Notes: generated by a model not told the origin, from the sequence alone. Positions 16,450 through 26,216 are shown, numbered from the stretch's first letter. The stretch: 64,000 nt of DNA from Fluviicoccus keumensis (GCF_004217445.1 NZ_SHKX01000011.1:87428-151427), one strand, 5' to 3'. Numbers and translations: made by a program.

Positions 16450-17291
16450 TGACAACCGGCGCAATCACTTCTACCATGCCCGCATTACGTTTTGAGGAGA
16501 GGGGCATGTCAGCGGTCAAGTCTTCCGTGGGGCGGCTGCAGGTGGCCGGGCGGATCACCCGGCTGGGCGCGCATATCGGCGCCGGTTTTGTGCTGGGTGT
16601 CGCCAGCGGGGCGTTGTTCGTGCAGCATCTGCCGTTTCAGCGTCCTGTCATCCGCTACTGGCATCGCCGCATGTGCCGGGTGCTGAACCTGGATATCTGC
16701 GTCCATGGCACGCCCGATCCTCGCCCGGCGCTGTGGGTCAGCAACCATGTGTCCTGGATGGATATCCCCGTCATCGGCGCGCATTTCCCGGTCAGCTTCC
16801 TGTCCAAGGCCGAAGTGGCGGACTGGCCGATCGTCGGGCATCTGGCGCGGGCGGCGGGTACGCTTTATATCAAGCGCGGCTCGGGCGACGCCAACAGTGT
16901 GTCCACGCAGATGGCGGCGCACTTGCAGGCCGGGCGTTCAGTCCTGTTCTTTCCCGAAGGCACCACGACCGACGGCCGCCAGCTGAAAGCCTTCTTCCAC
17001 AAGCTGTTCCAGGCGGCCTGCGTCACAGGCGCGGATATCCAGCCGGTAGTGCTTTGCTATCGTGACGAGCAGGGCGAATTGCATTCGGTCGCGCCATTTA
17101 TCGGCGACGATGAATTTACCGATCACTTGATGAAGGTGCTGAAGGAAAAGCCGATGCAAGTGGAGTTGCTGGTGCTGCCGCGCGTCTCGGTGGACGGGCG
17201 GGATGCGCGGGCGCTGTCGAAACACCTGCGGCAGTTAATGGCGGACGGTCTGGAGCGGTTGCATCGCGGGGAAGTGCAGGCCGGGGAGTGA
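16449..17291 (+). CDS. olsA: lyso-ornithine lipid O-acyltransferase (OlsA-like, PlsC family)
   Basis: 280 residues from the ATG overlapping the olsB stop; an inner in-frame ATG at 16506 has a stronger ribosome binding site (GAGGAG) and would give 261 residues. The PlsC signature is complete: H-x4-D as NHVSWMD (His100, Asp105) and FFPEGTT (168-173). An N-terminal hydrophobic stretch (AGFVLGVASGALFV) anchors it at the inner membrane. Position right after olsB makes O-acylation of lyso-ornithine lipid the best role; lysophosphatidic acid acyltransferase activity is the alternative. Confidence 0.87.
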   Translation: MTTGAITSTMPALRFEERGMSAVKSSVGRLQVAGRITRLGAHIGAGFVLGVASGALFVQHLPFQRPVIRYWHRRMCRVLNLDICVHGTPDPRPALWVSNHVSWMDIPVIGAHFPVSFLSKAEVADWPIVGHLARAAGTLYIKRGSGDANSVSTQMAAHLQAGRSVLFFPEGTTTDGRQLKAFFHKLFQAACVTGADIQPVVLCYRDEQGELHSVAPFIGDDEFTDHLMKVLKEKPMQVELLVLPRVSVDGRDARALSKHLRQLMADGLERLHRGEVQAGE

Positions 17292-17306
17292 CCCGGCCTC
17301 ACGTTT

Positions 17307-18128
17307 TTACTGGTATCGAGCCAGTTCCAGCGCGTCGTGGGCGCTGAACAGCTGCACATCGCCGGTCGAGTTCTTGGCCAGGGCCTGCAAGCGCTGCAGG
17401 TTATGCACGCGGTCGGCGTTGTTCACCGCCATCAGCCGCTGGAAAACCTCCAGGCCCGGTGGGCAGGAGGGGCGTTCCGCCATCTGGTTGTGATGGAAGT
17501 AGGCGTCGCCGCAATGCAGCAGCCAGCCGTCGCCGGTATTCACCGCCACGCCGCTGTGACCGCGGGTATGCCCGGTCAGCGGCACCAGCAGGACTTCATC
17601 CTTCAGTCCCGGAATGGCCCGGATGCTTTCAAAGCCCTGCCAGGTTTCCCCTTCGGTGCGATAGGTTTGCCATTTCGGGTTGTGCGCCCATTGGTGGGCC
17701 TTGTAGCGCTGGCTCTCCCGGAAAGTGGGGTTCATCGCCGCCTGGAATTCCGGTTCGAACACATGCACCTGTGCATCCGGAAAATCCCCCAGACCGCCCG
17801 CATGATCCAGATCCAGATGCGTCACGACAATGTGGCGCATATCTTCCGGGCTGAATCCCAGTCCCTTCACCTGCATCAACGCGGTTTCCCGCCAGTCGGC
17901 CACCGGCCGCACCGCCGCCATGAAGCCCAGCCCCAGGCGTTTGGCCGGATGACGCACATCTTCCACACCCATACCGGTGTCCACCAGCACCAGGCCGTCA
18001 TCGCTTTCGATCAGCAGGCAGTGACAGACCATATGGCCATTGTCCAGCAGCGAGCCATGCCCGTTAATCAGCGGCGCGCCGTGGGGACACATCGTACCGC
18101 AGTTCAAGTGGTGAATCCGTAATGCCAT
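17307..18128 (-). CDS. metallo-beta-lactamase-fold hydrolase
   Basis: 273 residues. The metal-binding motif THLDLDHAGG (103-112), a second-site HTRGHSGV and the distal GDAYFHH give a complete binuclear zinc MBL centre. The ordering and spacing are like the lactonase-type AttM/AiiA branch (N-acyl-homoserine lactonases), but activity cannot be assigned from motifs alone. ATG 18128 has GGAG ten bases upstream. Converges with olsA (15-bp gap). Confidence 0.8.
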   Translation of the reverse strand: MALRIHHLNCGTMCPHGAPLINGHGSLLDNGHMVCHCLLIESDDGLVLVDTGMGVEDVRHPAKRLGLGFMAAVRPVADWRETALMQVKGLGFSPEDMRHIVVTHLDLDHAGGLGDFPDAQVHVFEPEFQAAMNPTFRESQRYKAHQWAHNPKWQTYRTEGETWQGFESIRAIPGLKDEVLLVPLTGHTRGHSGVAVNTGDGWLLHCGDAYFHHNQMAERPSCPPGLEVFQRLMAVNNADRVHNLQRLQALAKNSTGDVQLFSAHDALELARYQ

Positions 18129-18239
18129 GAAGCTGTCTCTCCGGTCGGGAATGGGGCTGGCCAACTATAGCATTGTCGTGCCATATTAGGCAGTTAAGAG
18201 AAATTAGAGTATTTGTTCTATTTTTGGGGGAAGGCTGCA

Positions 18240-19052
18240 ATGAAGCAGTTTTACGGGAAAAAAGTCGTGGTGACCGGCGCCGCCGGCGGAATCGGCCGAT
18301 TGATGGCGCTGGCGTTTGCCGGCCGCGGCTGCGATGTCATTGTGACGGATCTCAATCAGGAAGGCGCTGAGAAGGTGGCGGCGGAAATCCGCGCCGTGGG
18401 GCGTCAGGCCTGGGCCTATCGGCTGGACATTTCCCGGGTCGAGGACATTCAGGTTTTCCGGAGCCGCATCCGCAAGGAAATCGGCCGCATTGACGCGCTG
18501 GTGAACAATGCCGGGGTCGTTTATGGCGGTGTGTTCGAAATGGTGCCGATCGAGAAGCACCTGATGACCTATGCCGTTAACGCGGCCGGGCTGGTGGCGA
18601 TGACGCATGCCTTCTTTGCCGATCTGCTGGAAAGTCCGGAAAGCCATATCCTCAATATTGCCAGCGCTTCCGGTTTTGTCGGCCTGCCCTTTGGTGCAAC
18701 CTATGCTTCCAGCAAATGGGCGGTTATCGGTTTTTCCGAGTCCATCCGTCTGGAGTTGCAGGAGCGGGGATTTGATCATGTCGGTGTGACCACGGTCTGC
18801 CCGGGATACATCGCCACCGGCATGTTTGATGGCGTGCGCACGCCCAAGTTACTGCCGTTCCTGGAACCTGATAAGATCGTTGCCAAAATCATGGACGGGG
18901 TGGAAAAGAACCATCCCTACGTGAAAGAGCCGTTCATGGTGAAATCGGTCGACCTGCTCAAGGGTGCGTTGCCGCAAAAGCTGTGGGACAAGGCGGCGCA
19001 GGCGTTGGGCATTACGTCCAGCATGATGCACTGGAAGGGTCACGGTCGCTAA
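18240..19052 (+). CDS. short-chain dehydrogenase/reductase
   Basis: 270 residues, classical SDR: TGAAGGIG nucleotide-binding loop (about 12-19), acidic Asp after beta2 (VIVTDLNQ) suggesting NAD preference, NNAG, catalytic Ser-Tyr-Lys with YASSK. The C-terminal extension (PYVKEPFMVKSVDLLKGALPQKLWDKAAQALG) resembles membrane-associated SDRs acting on lipid-like substrates. Chosen start has GGAAGG seven bases upstream. Substrate unknown. Confidence 0.82.
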   Translation: MKQFYGKKVVVTGAAGGIGRLMALAFAGRGCDVIVTDLNQEGAEKVAAEIRAVGRQAWAYRLDISRVEDIQVFRSRIRKEIGRIDALVNNAGVVYGGVFEMVPIEKHLMTYAVNAAGLVAMTHAFFADLLESPESHILNIASASGFVGLPFGATYASSKWAVIGFSESIRLELQERGFDHVGVTTVCPGYIATGMFDGVRTPKLLPFLEPDKIVAKIMDGVEKNHPYVKEPFMVKSVDLLKGALPQKLWDKAAQALGITSSMMHWKGHGR

Positions 19053-19100
19053 CCTGGGCCCGGAAGATTGATTTTTTCAAGAGACGGGCGTGTGGTGTAG

Positions 19101-20519
19101 ATGAAGTCATGGAAGTGGGGGCTGTATGCGTTGCTGGCGACTTGGGCGTTGATGACCTGGTATTCCGGCGGCAAGATCGAGCGGATCTACACGGAGCAGC
19201 TCTCCAAGATATCCGGACGCGAGTACACCTTTATCACGGTGGGCAAGGGCAAATTTGAGCGCGGGTTCTTCACCAGCAATGCCGAAACCATTGTGCAATT
19301 GCGTCCGGACCCCTGCAAGCCGCCTGTTGAAATCGTGGTTCGCGAAAAAATCCGTAATGATCCGTTGCTGGGCGGCGGTGTCATCAAGTCGAATATCACG
19401 CTGGATTTTCAGGATGATGCGCTCTCCAGCGCCTTGAAGAAGGCCTCGCCGGACTTGCCCCCTTTAACCCTGACGGGCATTTACCACCTGTCCGGACGAC
19501 GGGAGTATCAGGGCCAAAGTCCGGCGATGGTCATTACCGACAGCGATGGCAGCAAGCTGGACTGGAAAGGCATGACCCTGACCGCCGTCCTGGATCGTGA
19601 TGATGAATCTTTTGACTTCCAGTCCGGCGGCATTCATTTGACGTCAGGCGACATGGACATGGCTTTTGACACCATCCATGTCAATTCAAGCATTCGCCCG
19701 ACTGCGATCGGCCTGGATGTCGGCGAGTCGGAATTCAGCCTGGGTTCGGTCAGCCTTAACAGTACGCATCTGGGGATTGTTGGCAACATGTCCGCTGGCG
19801 GGCTGGGTTTCAAGACCAGTCTGGCGCTGAACGCCGGAAAAGCGGAGTCTGAAAGCAGCGTCCGGTTTGCGGATCTTAAAATTGGCAAGGACAAACTCAG
19901 TTTCGCGGCAACCTTCGCCCTCAATCATATCGATACGGAGGCGATGAAGAAGCTGGTGGCGGCCGGGCGCGAGTCCAGAAAGGCCTGTCATCCGGATGTG
20001 GGTGAGTTGGCGACGCGCTTCGGGGCGATATTCGACGGCACGGCGGAATTGACGTTGAAGCAGCTCGAATTCAAGTATGCCGACAAGACATTGCACATGG
20101 ACGGCGTGGTCAAGGGCCTGAGCCTGCCGGTCAATTCCAGCGATATCGGCATGCAGATGCTGGCGGACGGCAGCCTGCTGCATGATGTCGACATGCAGTT
20201 CAAGGTCACCATGAATGAGGCCATGCTGGTCGATGCCCCCGGGGCGAATTCTCCGCGCATGCTGGCACGCCTGCGTGAGAAGGTGTTGGCCAATGGAATC
20301 TTCACCCAGGCGGGCGACAGTTTCATCACCGATGTGACCTATCGCGACGATCAGCTCAGGTTGAATGGAACGCCCTGGAGTCAGTTGTTCCCGTCGGGGT
20401 CGGGCGCGTCGCTGTTTTCCGGTCTCTCTTCCGGCGTCGGCGAGGCGTCAGCTCTGGAAGAGGGAGTGGGGGCGGACGAAGTCTCGCCGGCAGATGCTTC
20501 CACCCCCTTTGATCGCTGA
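19101..20519 (+). CDS. DUF945 (YdgA-like) periplasmic protein
   Basis: 472 residues. An N-terminal signal anchor (WGLYALLATWALMTWYSGG) exports the rest to the periplasm. The following KIERIYTEQLSKISGREYTFITVGKGKFERGFFTSNAET is typical of DUF945/YdgA proteins, whose long beta-rich body recalls AsmA-type folds. Function unknown. It ends one base from the convergent dapE stop. The ribosome binding site is weak. Confidence 0.75.
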   Translation: MKSWKWGLYALLATWALMTWYSGGKIERIYTEQLSKISGREYTFITVGKGKFERGFFTSNAETIVQLRPDPCKPPVEIVVREKIRNDPLLGGGVIKSNITLDFQDDALSSALKKASPDLPPLTLTGIYHLSGRREYQGQSPAMVITDSDGSKLDWKGMTLTAVLDRDDESFDFQSGGIHLTSGDMDMAFDTIHVNSSIRPTAIGLDVGESEFSLGSVSLNSTHLGIVGNMSAGGLGFKTSLALNAGKAESESSVRFADLKIGKDKLSFAATFALNHIDTEAMKKLVAAGRESRKACHPDVGELATRFGAIFDGTAELTLKQLEFKYADKTLHMDGVVKGLSLPVNSSDIGMQMLADGSLLHDVDMQFKVTMNEAMLVDAPGANSPRMLARLREKVLANGIFTQAGDSFITDVTYRDDQLRLNGTPWSQLFPSGSGASLFSGLSSGVGEASALEEGVGADEVSPADASTPFDR

Positions 20520-20520
20520 G

Positions 20521-21648
20521 TCAGAGCAGCAACCGGGCAAGGATGCCCTCATACATTGCGGTCAGCTTGTCCAGGTCTTCCGCCTTCACGCACTCGTTGA
20601 CCTTGTGAATGGTGGCGTTGACCGGCCCCAGCTCCAGCACCTGTGCACCGGTGGGCGCGATGAAGCGGCCGTCGGAGGTGCCGCCGCTAGTCGACAGCTC
20701 GGTTTCAATCCCCATCACTTCGCGGATCGCACCCACCGCCGCTTCCACCAGTTCGCCCTTGGCCGTCAGGAAGGGGTGACCGCTCAGGCTCCAGTCCAGC
20801 CGGTATTTCAGGCCGTAACGGTTGAGGATGGCCTCGGTGCGTTCGCGCAGCTGCGCTTCCGTGACTTCAGTCGAGAAGCGGAAGTTGAACACCACTTTCA
20901 TCTCGCCGGGAATCACGTTGTTGGCCCCGGTGCCTGCACCGATATTCGAAATCTGAAAGCTGGTCGCCGGGAAGAATTCGTTGCCGTTGTCCCAGACCTC
21001 CACCGCCAGTTCGGCCAGGGCGGGGGCGGCGCGATGAATCGGGTTGTCGGCCAGTTGCGGGTAGGCCACATGGCCCTGCACGCCCAGCACCGTCAGGATG
21101 CCGTTCAGCGAGCCGCGACGCCCGTTCTTGATCACGTCGCCTACGACTTTACTGCTGGAGGGTTCGCCCACCAGACACCAGGTCATCTTTTCCTGGCGGG
21201 CTTCCAGATGCTGAACCACCTTGACGGTGCCGTTGACCGCCACACCTTCTTCATCGCTGGTAATCAGGAAGGCGATTGAACCTTTGTGATCCGGGTGTCT
21301 GGCGACAAAGTTCTCGCATGCCACCACCATCGCCGCCAGTGAGCCCTTCATGTCGGCCGCGCCGCGTCCGTAAAGCATGCCGTCGCGGATTTCCGGCTGG
21401 AACGGGTCATTCGCCCAGTCCTGTACCGGTCCGGTCGGCACCACGTCGGTATGCCCGGCGAACGCCAGCACCGGTCCGTTGTCGCCGCGCCGCGCCCAGA
21501 AATTGTCCACATCGCCGAAGCGCAGGCGTTCAATCCGGAAGCCGATAGCCTCCAGGCGGCGGATCATCTGCTCCTGGCAGTCGGCGTCAACCGGGGTGAC
21601 GGAAGGGCGGCGGATCAGATCAAGCGTAAGGGCGAGGGTGGGGGACAT
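20521..21648 (-). CDS. dapE: succinyl-diaminopimelate desuccinylase
   Basis: 375 residues, M20 metallopeptidase family. Hydrolyses N-succinyl-LL-DAP to LL-DAP in lysine and peptidoglycan synthesis. First zinc motif AGHTDVVPTGP (His66), GRGAADMKG, catalytic Glu in SDEEG, and the DapE signature STSGGTSDGRFIAPTG are all visible. Stands alone on the minus strand. Confidence 0.96.
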   Translation of the reverse strand: MSPTLALTLDLIRRPSVTPVDADCQEQMIRRLEAIGFRIERLRFGDVDNFWARRGDNGPVLAFAGHTDVVPTGPVQDWANDPFQPEIRDGMLYGRGAADMKGSLAAMVVACENFVARHPDHKGSIAFLITSDEEGVAVNGTVKVVQHLEARQEKMTWCLVGEPSSSKVVGDVIKNGRRGSLNGILTVLGVQGHVAYPQLADNPIHRAAPALAELAVEVWDNGNEFFPATSFQISNIGAGTGANNVIPGEMKVVFNFRFSTEVTEAQLRERTEAILNRYGLKYRLDWSLSGHPFLTAKGELVEAAVGAIREVMGIETELSTSGGTSDGRFIAPTGAQVLELGPVNATIHKVNECVKAEDLDKLTAMYEGILARLLL

Positions 21649-21773
21649 CCGGATAACCTGAGAAAGACATGAAAATGCACGAAAAAAGGGCGGAAATCAC
21701 AGCGGATTCCACGCCCCGCAAGCAGGCAAGTTTATCCTGTTCGGGAAATTGCGCAACTTGGCAGGAACCTTGC

Positions 21774-21779
21774 TAGAAT
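21774..21779 (+). promoter_or_regulatory. extended -10 promoter element before braC-type gene
   Basis: TGC-TAGAAT matches an extended -10 hexamer, 33 bases before the start codon; a TTGCGC 19 bases upstream could be a weak -35. Confidence 0.4.
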
Positions 21780-21812
21780 CGCCCCATAATTTTATCCGGA
21801 GAGGATTCCGCC

Positions 21813-22994
21813 ATGAAAAAGACCCTGACCCTGGGTGTGCTGGCTGCGGCCATCGCCCTCAGCGCCTGCAGCAAAAAGCCCGAAGAGGCTGCCAAGGCCG
21901 ACGGAGCCGCCCCGGTTGCCGGCAGCGGTGAAATGATCGTCCGCATCGGCCATGCCGCGCCGCTGACCGGCCCTCAGGCCCACCTCGGCAAGGATAATGA
22001 AAACGGCGTCCGCCTCGCCATCGACGAACTGAATACCCAGGGTCTCACCATCGGCGGTCAAAAGGTCAAGTTCGAGCTGGAGTCCGAAGACGACCAGGCC
22101 GACCCGCGCATTGCCACCACCGTCGCCCAGAAGTTTGTTGACGACAAGGTCAACGGCGTCATCGGTCACCTCAACTCCGGCACCACCATTCCCACCTCGC
22201 GCATCTACAACGACGCCGGCCTAGTCCAGATTTCCCCCTCCGCCACCAACCCCAAGTACACCCAGCAGGGCTACAAGGGCGCCTTCCGCGTCATGGCCAA
22301 TGACGTGCAGCAAGGCCGCGTCTTGGGCGAATTCGCGGTGAAGGACATGGCGGCGAAGAAAATCGCCATCATCGACGACCGCACCGCCTATGGGCAGGGG
22401 TTGGCTGACGAGTTCGAAAAGGCCGCCAAGGCCGCCGGCGGCACGATTGCGGTGCGCGAGTACACCAACGACAAGGCCTCCGACTTCACCGCCATCCTGA
22501 CCAAGATCAAAGGCGCGGCGCCGGATCTGGTGTTCTATGGCGGCATGGACGGGCAGGGCGCGCCCATGGCCAAGCAGATGCAGACGCTGGGCCTGAAGGC
22601 GAAGTTCCTCGGCGGTGACGGCATTCATACCGCCGAATTCATGAAGCTGGCCGGGGCGGCGGCGGAAGGGGTGACCGCCTCGCTGCCAGGCGTGCCCTTG
22701 GAGTCCATGCCGCACGGTCCCGAGTTCAAGCAGAAGTTTGAAAGCAAATACGGTGTCATCCAGCTGTATGCGCCGTACTGCTACGACGCGATGATGGTCA
22801 TGGCCGACGCCATGAAGCGCGCCAATTCGGTGGAACCCGCCAAATACCTGCCGGAAATGGCCAAGACCGATTTTGACGGCGTCACCGCCAAGATCCGTTT
22901 TGACGGCAACGGCGACCTGACTGGTGGCGCGATCACCGTCTATCAGGTGGCCAAGGGCGAATGGAAAGTCCTTAAGACCATCGGCGGCCAGTAA
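21813..22994 (+). CDS. branched-chain amino acid ABC transporter substrate-binding lipoprotein
   Basis: 393 residues. A lipobox LSAC places lipidated Cys19 after a short signal peptide, so the binding protein is membrane-tethered rather than free as in E. coli LivJ/K. The body is a type I periplasmic binding protein (IGHAAPLTGPQAHLGKDNENGVRLAIDELN; SGTTIPTSRIYNDAGLVQISPSATNPKYT). It heads the livH-M-G-F module and is followed by a strong terminator, the usual way to make more binding protein than permease. Ribosome binding site GGAGAGG. Confidence 0.92.
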   Translation: MKKTLTLGVLAAAIALSACSKKPEEAAKADGAAPVAGSGEMIVRIGHAAPLTGPQAHLGKDNENGVRLAIDELNTQGLTIGGQKVKFELESEDDQADPRIATTVAQKFVDDKVNGVIGHLNSGTTIPTSRIYNDAGLVQISPSATNPKYTQQGYKGAFRVMANDVQQGRVLGEFAVKDMAAKKIAIIDDRTAYGQGLADEFEKAAKAAGGTIAVREYTNDKASDFTAILTKIKGAAPDLVFYGGMDGQGAPMAKQMQTLGLKAKFLGGDGIHTAEFMKLAGAAAEGVTASLPGVPLESMPHGPEFKQKFESKYGVIQLYAPYCYDAMMVMADAMKRANSVEPAKYLPEMAKTDFDGVTAKIRFDGNGDLTGGAITVYQVAKGEWKVLKTIGGQ

Positions 22995-23006
22995 ACCGCC
23001 TGTCTC

Positions 23007-23035
23007 CGGGACGCCGCCGCGCGTCCCGATTTTTT
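23007..23035 (+). terminator. terminator/attenuator after the binding-protein gene
   Basis: Stem CGGGACGC / GCGTCCCG with loop CGCCGC, followed by ATTTTTT. It lies between the binding-protein gene and the rest of the transporter operon. Confidence 0.85.
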
Positions 23036-23058
23036 CCGCATGACTGAGGATAATAACC

Positions 23059-23427
23059 ATGAAACAACTCTTCGACGGCTTCAGGTCGACCAGTCTGGAA
23101 GTGCTGCCCAATCTCAAGGAACGCTACGGCCTGCTGCTGCGCCGCGACCTGCTGAGCGTGCAGATCATCCATAATGCCGGGCAGGTGTGGGTGGAATACA
23201 CCGTCACCGACCAGGACAACTACTCCTTCGACAACAAGAAGACCGTCAAGCGCTTCTGCGACCTCGACAACGAGGCCGGTGATCCGCATTTTTCGGTGAA
23301 TGCCTCCATTTTCGAGAACGGCCGGTATCTGGTGGAAGAACTGCCGCCGACAATTCTGGCCAAGATGGCCGACATCTTTGACGAAACGGCCGCCGCCGCC
23401 ATTACCACTTACGCCAAACAAGGCTGA
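23059..23427 (+). CDS. unknown 122-residue protein inside the liv operon
   Basis: MKQLFDGFRSTSLEVLPNLKERYGLLLRRDLLSVQIIHNAGQ... I recognise no family. It is soluble, has no signal peptide and is mixed alpha/beta in pattern, with an acidic central part (CDLDNEAGDPHFSV). The gene has a ribosome binding site (GAGG) and proper codon structure, lies 23 bases after the attenuator and 59 bases before livH, all same strand, so it is likely co-transcribed with the permease genes. Any role in transport is inference from position. Confidence 0.7.
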   Translation: MKQLFDGFRSTSLEVLPNLKERYGLLLRRDLLSVQIIHNAGQVWVEYTVTDQDNYSFDNKKTVKRFCDLDNEAGDPHFSVNASIFENGRYLVEELPPTILAKMADIFDETAAAAITTYAKQG

Positions 23428-23486
23428 AACCGCTGGCCGGGCCGTGCGCCCGGCCCCGGCTTGCGCTTGCCCGGAGTTTTCCCCGC

Positions 23487-24416
23487 GTGGATATTTTCGT
23501 CCAACAGTTAATCAACGGCCTGATTCTGGGCAGTATCTACGCCCTGATCGCGCTGGGCTACACCATGGTCTACGGCATCCTCGGCCTCATCAACTTTGCC
23601 CACGGCGAAGTGGTGATGATCGGGGCGATGGTCTGCATCACCTGCCTTAACCTGCTGATCGGCAACGGCAGCGACATTTCGCCGTTGCTGCTGATCGGCG
23701 CCAGCGTGCTGATGGCGGTGCCGGTCTGCGCCTTCCTCGGCTACAGCATCGAGCGCATCGCCTACCGGCCGCTGCGCAAGGCGCCGCGCCTCGCGCCGCT
23801 GATTACCGCCATCGGCGTCTCGATCGTGCTGCAGAACCTGGCGATGATCATCTGGGGCCGGCAATACGTGCCGTTCCCCCCCATCTTCGCCAACCAACCG
23901 CTGCAATTCCTCGGCGCGTCGATTACGCCGTTGCAGATCAGCATCATCGTGCTGGCGGCGTTGATGATGGGCGGTCTGCTGGTGCTGGTGCAGAAAACCA
24001 AGCTGGGACGCGCCATGCGCGCCACCGCCCAGAGTCCGCAAGTGGCTTCGCTGATGGGCGTCAACGTTAATCAGGTGATCGGCATGACCTTTGTCATCGG
24101 CTCCTGCCTCGGTTCGGTGGCGGGCATCATGGTGGCGGCGAATTACGGGCAGGCCCATTCCTATATGGGCTTCCTGCTGGGGCTGAAGGCCTTCTCGGCG
24201 GCGGTGCTCGGCGGTATCGGCAATATTCCCGGCGCGATGATCGGCGGCTTGCTGCTGGGAGTGATCGAAAGCCTTGGGGCCGGATATATCGGTCAACTAA
24301 CCCATGATGTGCTGGGCAGCCAGTATCAGGATATTTTCGCCTTCCTGGTGCTGATCACCGTGCTGGTGTTCCGCCCGTCCGGATTGATGGGCGAGAAAGT
24401 GTCGGAGCGCCCGTGA
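23487..24416 (+). CDS. livH: branched-chain amino acid ABC transporter permease LivH
   Basis: 309 residues, starting at GTG. Eight or so transmembrane helices; MDIFVQQLINGLILGSIYALIALGYTMVYGILGLINFAHGE at the N-terminus and AVLGGIGNIPGAMIGGLLLGVIES near the C-terminus are the LivH signatures. Overlaps livM by four bases. Confidence 0.95.
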   Translation: MDIFVQQLINGLILGSIYALIALGYTMVYGILGLINFAHGEVVMIGAMVCITCLNLLIGNGSDISPLLLIGASVLMAVPVCAFLGYSIERIAYRPLRKAPRLAPLITAIGVSIVLQNLAMIIWGRQYVPFPPIFANQPLQFLGASITPLQISIIVLAALMMGGLLVLVQKTKLGRAMRATAQSPQVASLMGVNVNQVIGMTFVIGSCLGSVAGIMVAANYGQAHSYMGFLLGLKAFSAAVLGGIGNIPGAMIGGLLLGVIESLGAGYIGQLTHDVLGSQYQDIFAFLVLITVLVFRPSGLMGEKVSERP

Positions 24417-25456
24417 TGAAAAAGGTCTGGATAGCTTACGCCTTGCTGGCGGTCGGCCTGGCCGTCGCCCCCTTCGCGGTCGGCCTGATGGGGCAGTCCT
24501 GGGTGCGGATCCTCGATTTCTGCCTGCTCTACGCCATGCTGGCGCTGGGTCTGAATATTGTGGTCGGTTACGCCGGTCTGCTCGATCTGGGCTATATCGC
24601 CTTCTATGCGGTCGGCGCGTATGTGATGGCCATCCTGGCTTCACCGCACATGGATATCCACCTGTCGGCATGGACCATCCTACCCTTGGGAGCCACGCTG
24701 GCCTGCGTCGCCGGGGTGTTGCTGGGCGCACCGACCTTGCGACTGCGTGGCGATTATCTGGCGATTGTCACGCTGGGTTTCGGGGAAATCGTCCGTCTGT
24801 TCATGAACAATCTGGATCGTCCGGTCAATATCACCAACGGTCCGCAGGGTATCAACCTGATCGATGGCGTCAGCCTGGCCGGGCATAACCTGAACCAGGG
24901 GCTGTCCGTCGGCGGCATCCAGGGCGGCTCGGCTTATGCCTACTATTACTTGTTCCTGGCGCTGACACTGCTGACCATCTTCATCTGCGTGCGGCTGGAA
25001 AACTCCCGCATCGGCCGCGCCTGGATGGCTATCCGCGAGGATGAATTGGCGGCCAAGGCGATGGGGATCAACACCCGCAATATCAAACTGTTGGCCTTTG
25101 CGATGGGAGCCAGTTTCGGCGGCGTCGCGGGCGGACTGTTCGCCAGCTTCCAGGGCTTTGTCAGTCCGGAAAGCTTCAGCCTGATGGAGTCGGTGATGGT
25201 GCTGTGCATGGTGGTGCTGGGCGGCATGGGCCACATCGGCGGCGTCATTCTTGGCGCGATCCTGTTGACGCTGGCGCCGGAAGTGCTGCGTGAAGTGATC
25301 AATCCCTTGCAGCGCAGCCTGTTCGGACGCATGGTGATTGACCCGGAAAACCTGCGCATGCTGCTGTTCGGTCTGGCGCTGATCCTGGTGATGCTGTTCC
25401 GTCCGGAAGGCTTGTGGCCGTCGCCGCGCCGCAAGGAGGAGCTGCATCATGGCTGA
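24413..25456 (+). CDS. livM: branched-chain amino acid ABC transporter permease LivM
   Basis: 347 residues. Contains ALGLNIVVGYAGLLDLGYIAFYAVGAY and the conserved LLGAPTLRLRGDYLAIVTLGFGEIVR loop of LivM permeases. Pairs with LivH in the membrane. Starts in the livH stop (ATGA) and overlaps the livG start by eight bases. Confidence 0.95.
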   Translation: MMKKVWIAYALLAVGLAVAPFAVGLMGQSWVRILDFCLLYAMLALGLNIVVGYAGLLDLGYIAFYAVGAYVMAILASPHMDIHLSAWTILPLGATLACVAGVLLGAPTLRLRGDYLAIVTLGFGEIVRLFMNNLDRPVNITNGPQGINLIDGVSLAGHNLNQGLSVGGIQGGSAYAYYYLFLALTLLTIFICVRLENSRIGRAWMAIREDELAAKAMGINTRNIKLLAFAMGASFGGVAGGLFASFQGFVSPESFSLMESVMVLCMVVLGGMGHIGGVILGAILLTLAPEVLREVINPLQRSLFGRMVIDPENLRMLLFGLALILVMLFRPEGLWPSPRRKEELHHG

Positions 25457-26216
25457 TCTGCTGGTGCTGGAAGGCATTGAAAAGCGCTTTGGCGGCATTC
25501 ACGCGTTGAAGAACGTCAGCCTGCGCATTCCCGAGAATTGCATCTACGGCCTGATCGGCCCCAACGGCGCGGGCAAGACGACGCTGTTCAACGTCATCAC
25601 CGGCCTCTACGAAGCCGACAGCGGCTTGCGCATGTTTCGCGGCAAGGCGCTGCCGCTGACGCTGAAACCGCATGAAATCCTGCAGCGAGGCATTGCGCGT
25701 ACCTTTCAGAACATCCGTCTGTTCAATGAAATGACGGCGCTGGAAAACATCATGGTCGCCCGCCACAGCAAGTCGAAAGCCGGCGTGCTGGGCGCGATAT
25801 TCCGGACCGCCGGGGTGCGCGCCGAAGAACAGTCCATCCGTGAGCGCTCCGAGCAATTGCTGGAATACGTCGGCATGGCGGGCAAGGGCGACCGCATCGC
25901 CCGCACGCTGTCATATGGCGACCAGCGCCGTCTGGAAATCGCGCGGGCCTTGGCTGCGGAACCGGCATTGCTGACACTGGATGAGCCGGCCGCCGGGATG
26001 AATCCCACCGAAACCGCCGATCTGGCCAAGCTGATCCAGCGTATCCGCACCGACCGCACCAATGTGCTGCTGATCGAGCATGACGTGAAACTGGTGATGG
26101 GTTTGTGTGATCGCGTGGCTGTGCTTGATTTCGGGCAGGTGATTGCCGAAGGCACGCCGTCCGAGATCCAGGCCAATCCGAAGGTTATTGAAGCCTATCT
26201 GGGGGGTGGGGAATGA
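25449..26216 (+). CDS. livG: branched-chain amino acid ABC transporter ATPase LivG
   Basis: 255 residues. Walker A GPNGAGKTT, signature-like LSYGDQRRLEIARAL and Walker B LLTLDEPAAGMNPTE. GGAGGAG precedes the ATG. Ends in a four-base overlap with livF. Confidence 0.96.
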   Translation: MADLLVLEGIEKRFGGIHALKNVSLRIPENCIYGLIGPNGAGKTTLFNVITGLYEADSGLRMFRGKALPLTLKPHEILQRGIARTFQNIRLFNEMTALENIMVARHSKSKAGVLGAIFRTAGVRAEEQSIRERSEQLLEYVGMAGKGDRIARTLSYGDQRRLEIARALAAEPALLTLDEPAAGMNPTETADLAKLIQRIRTDRTNVLLIEHDVKLVMGLCDRVAVLDFGQVIAEGTPSEIQANPKVIEAYLGGGE

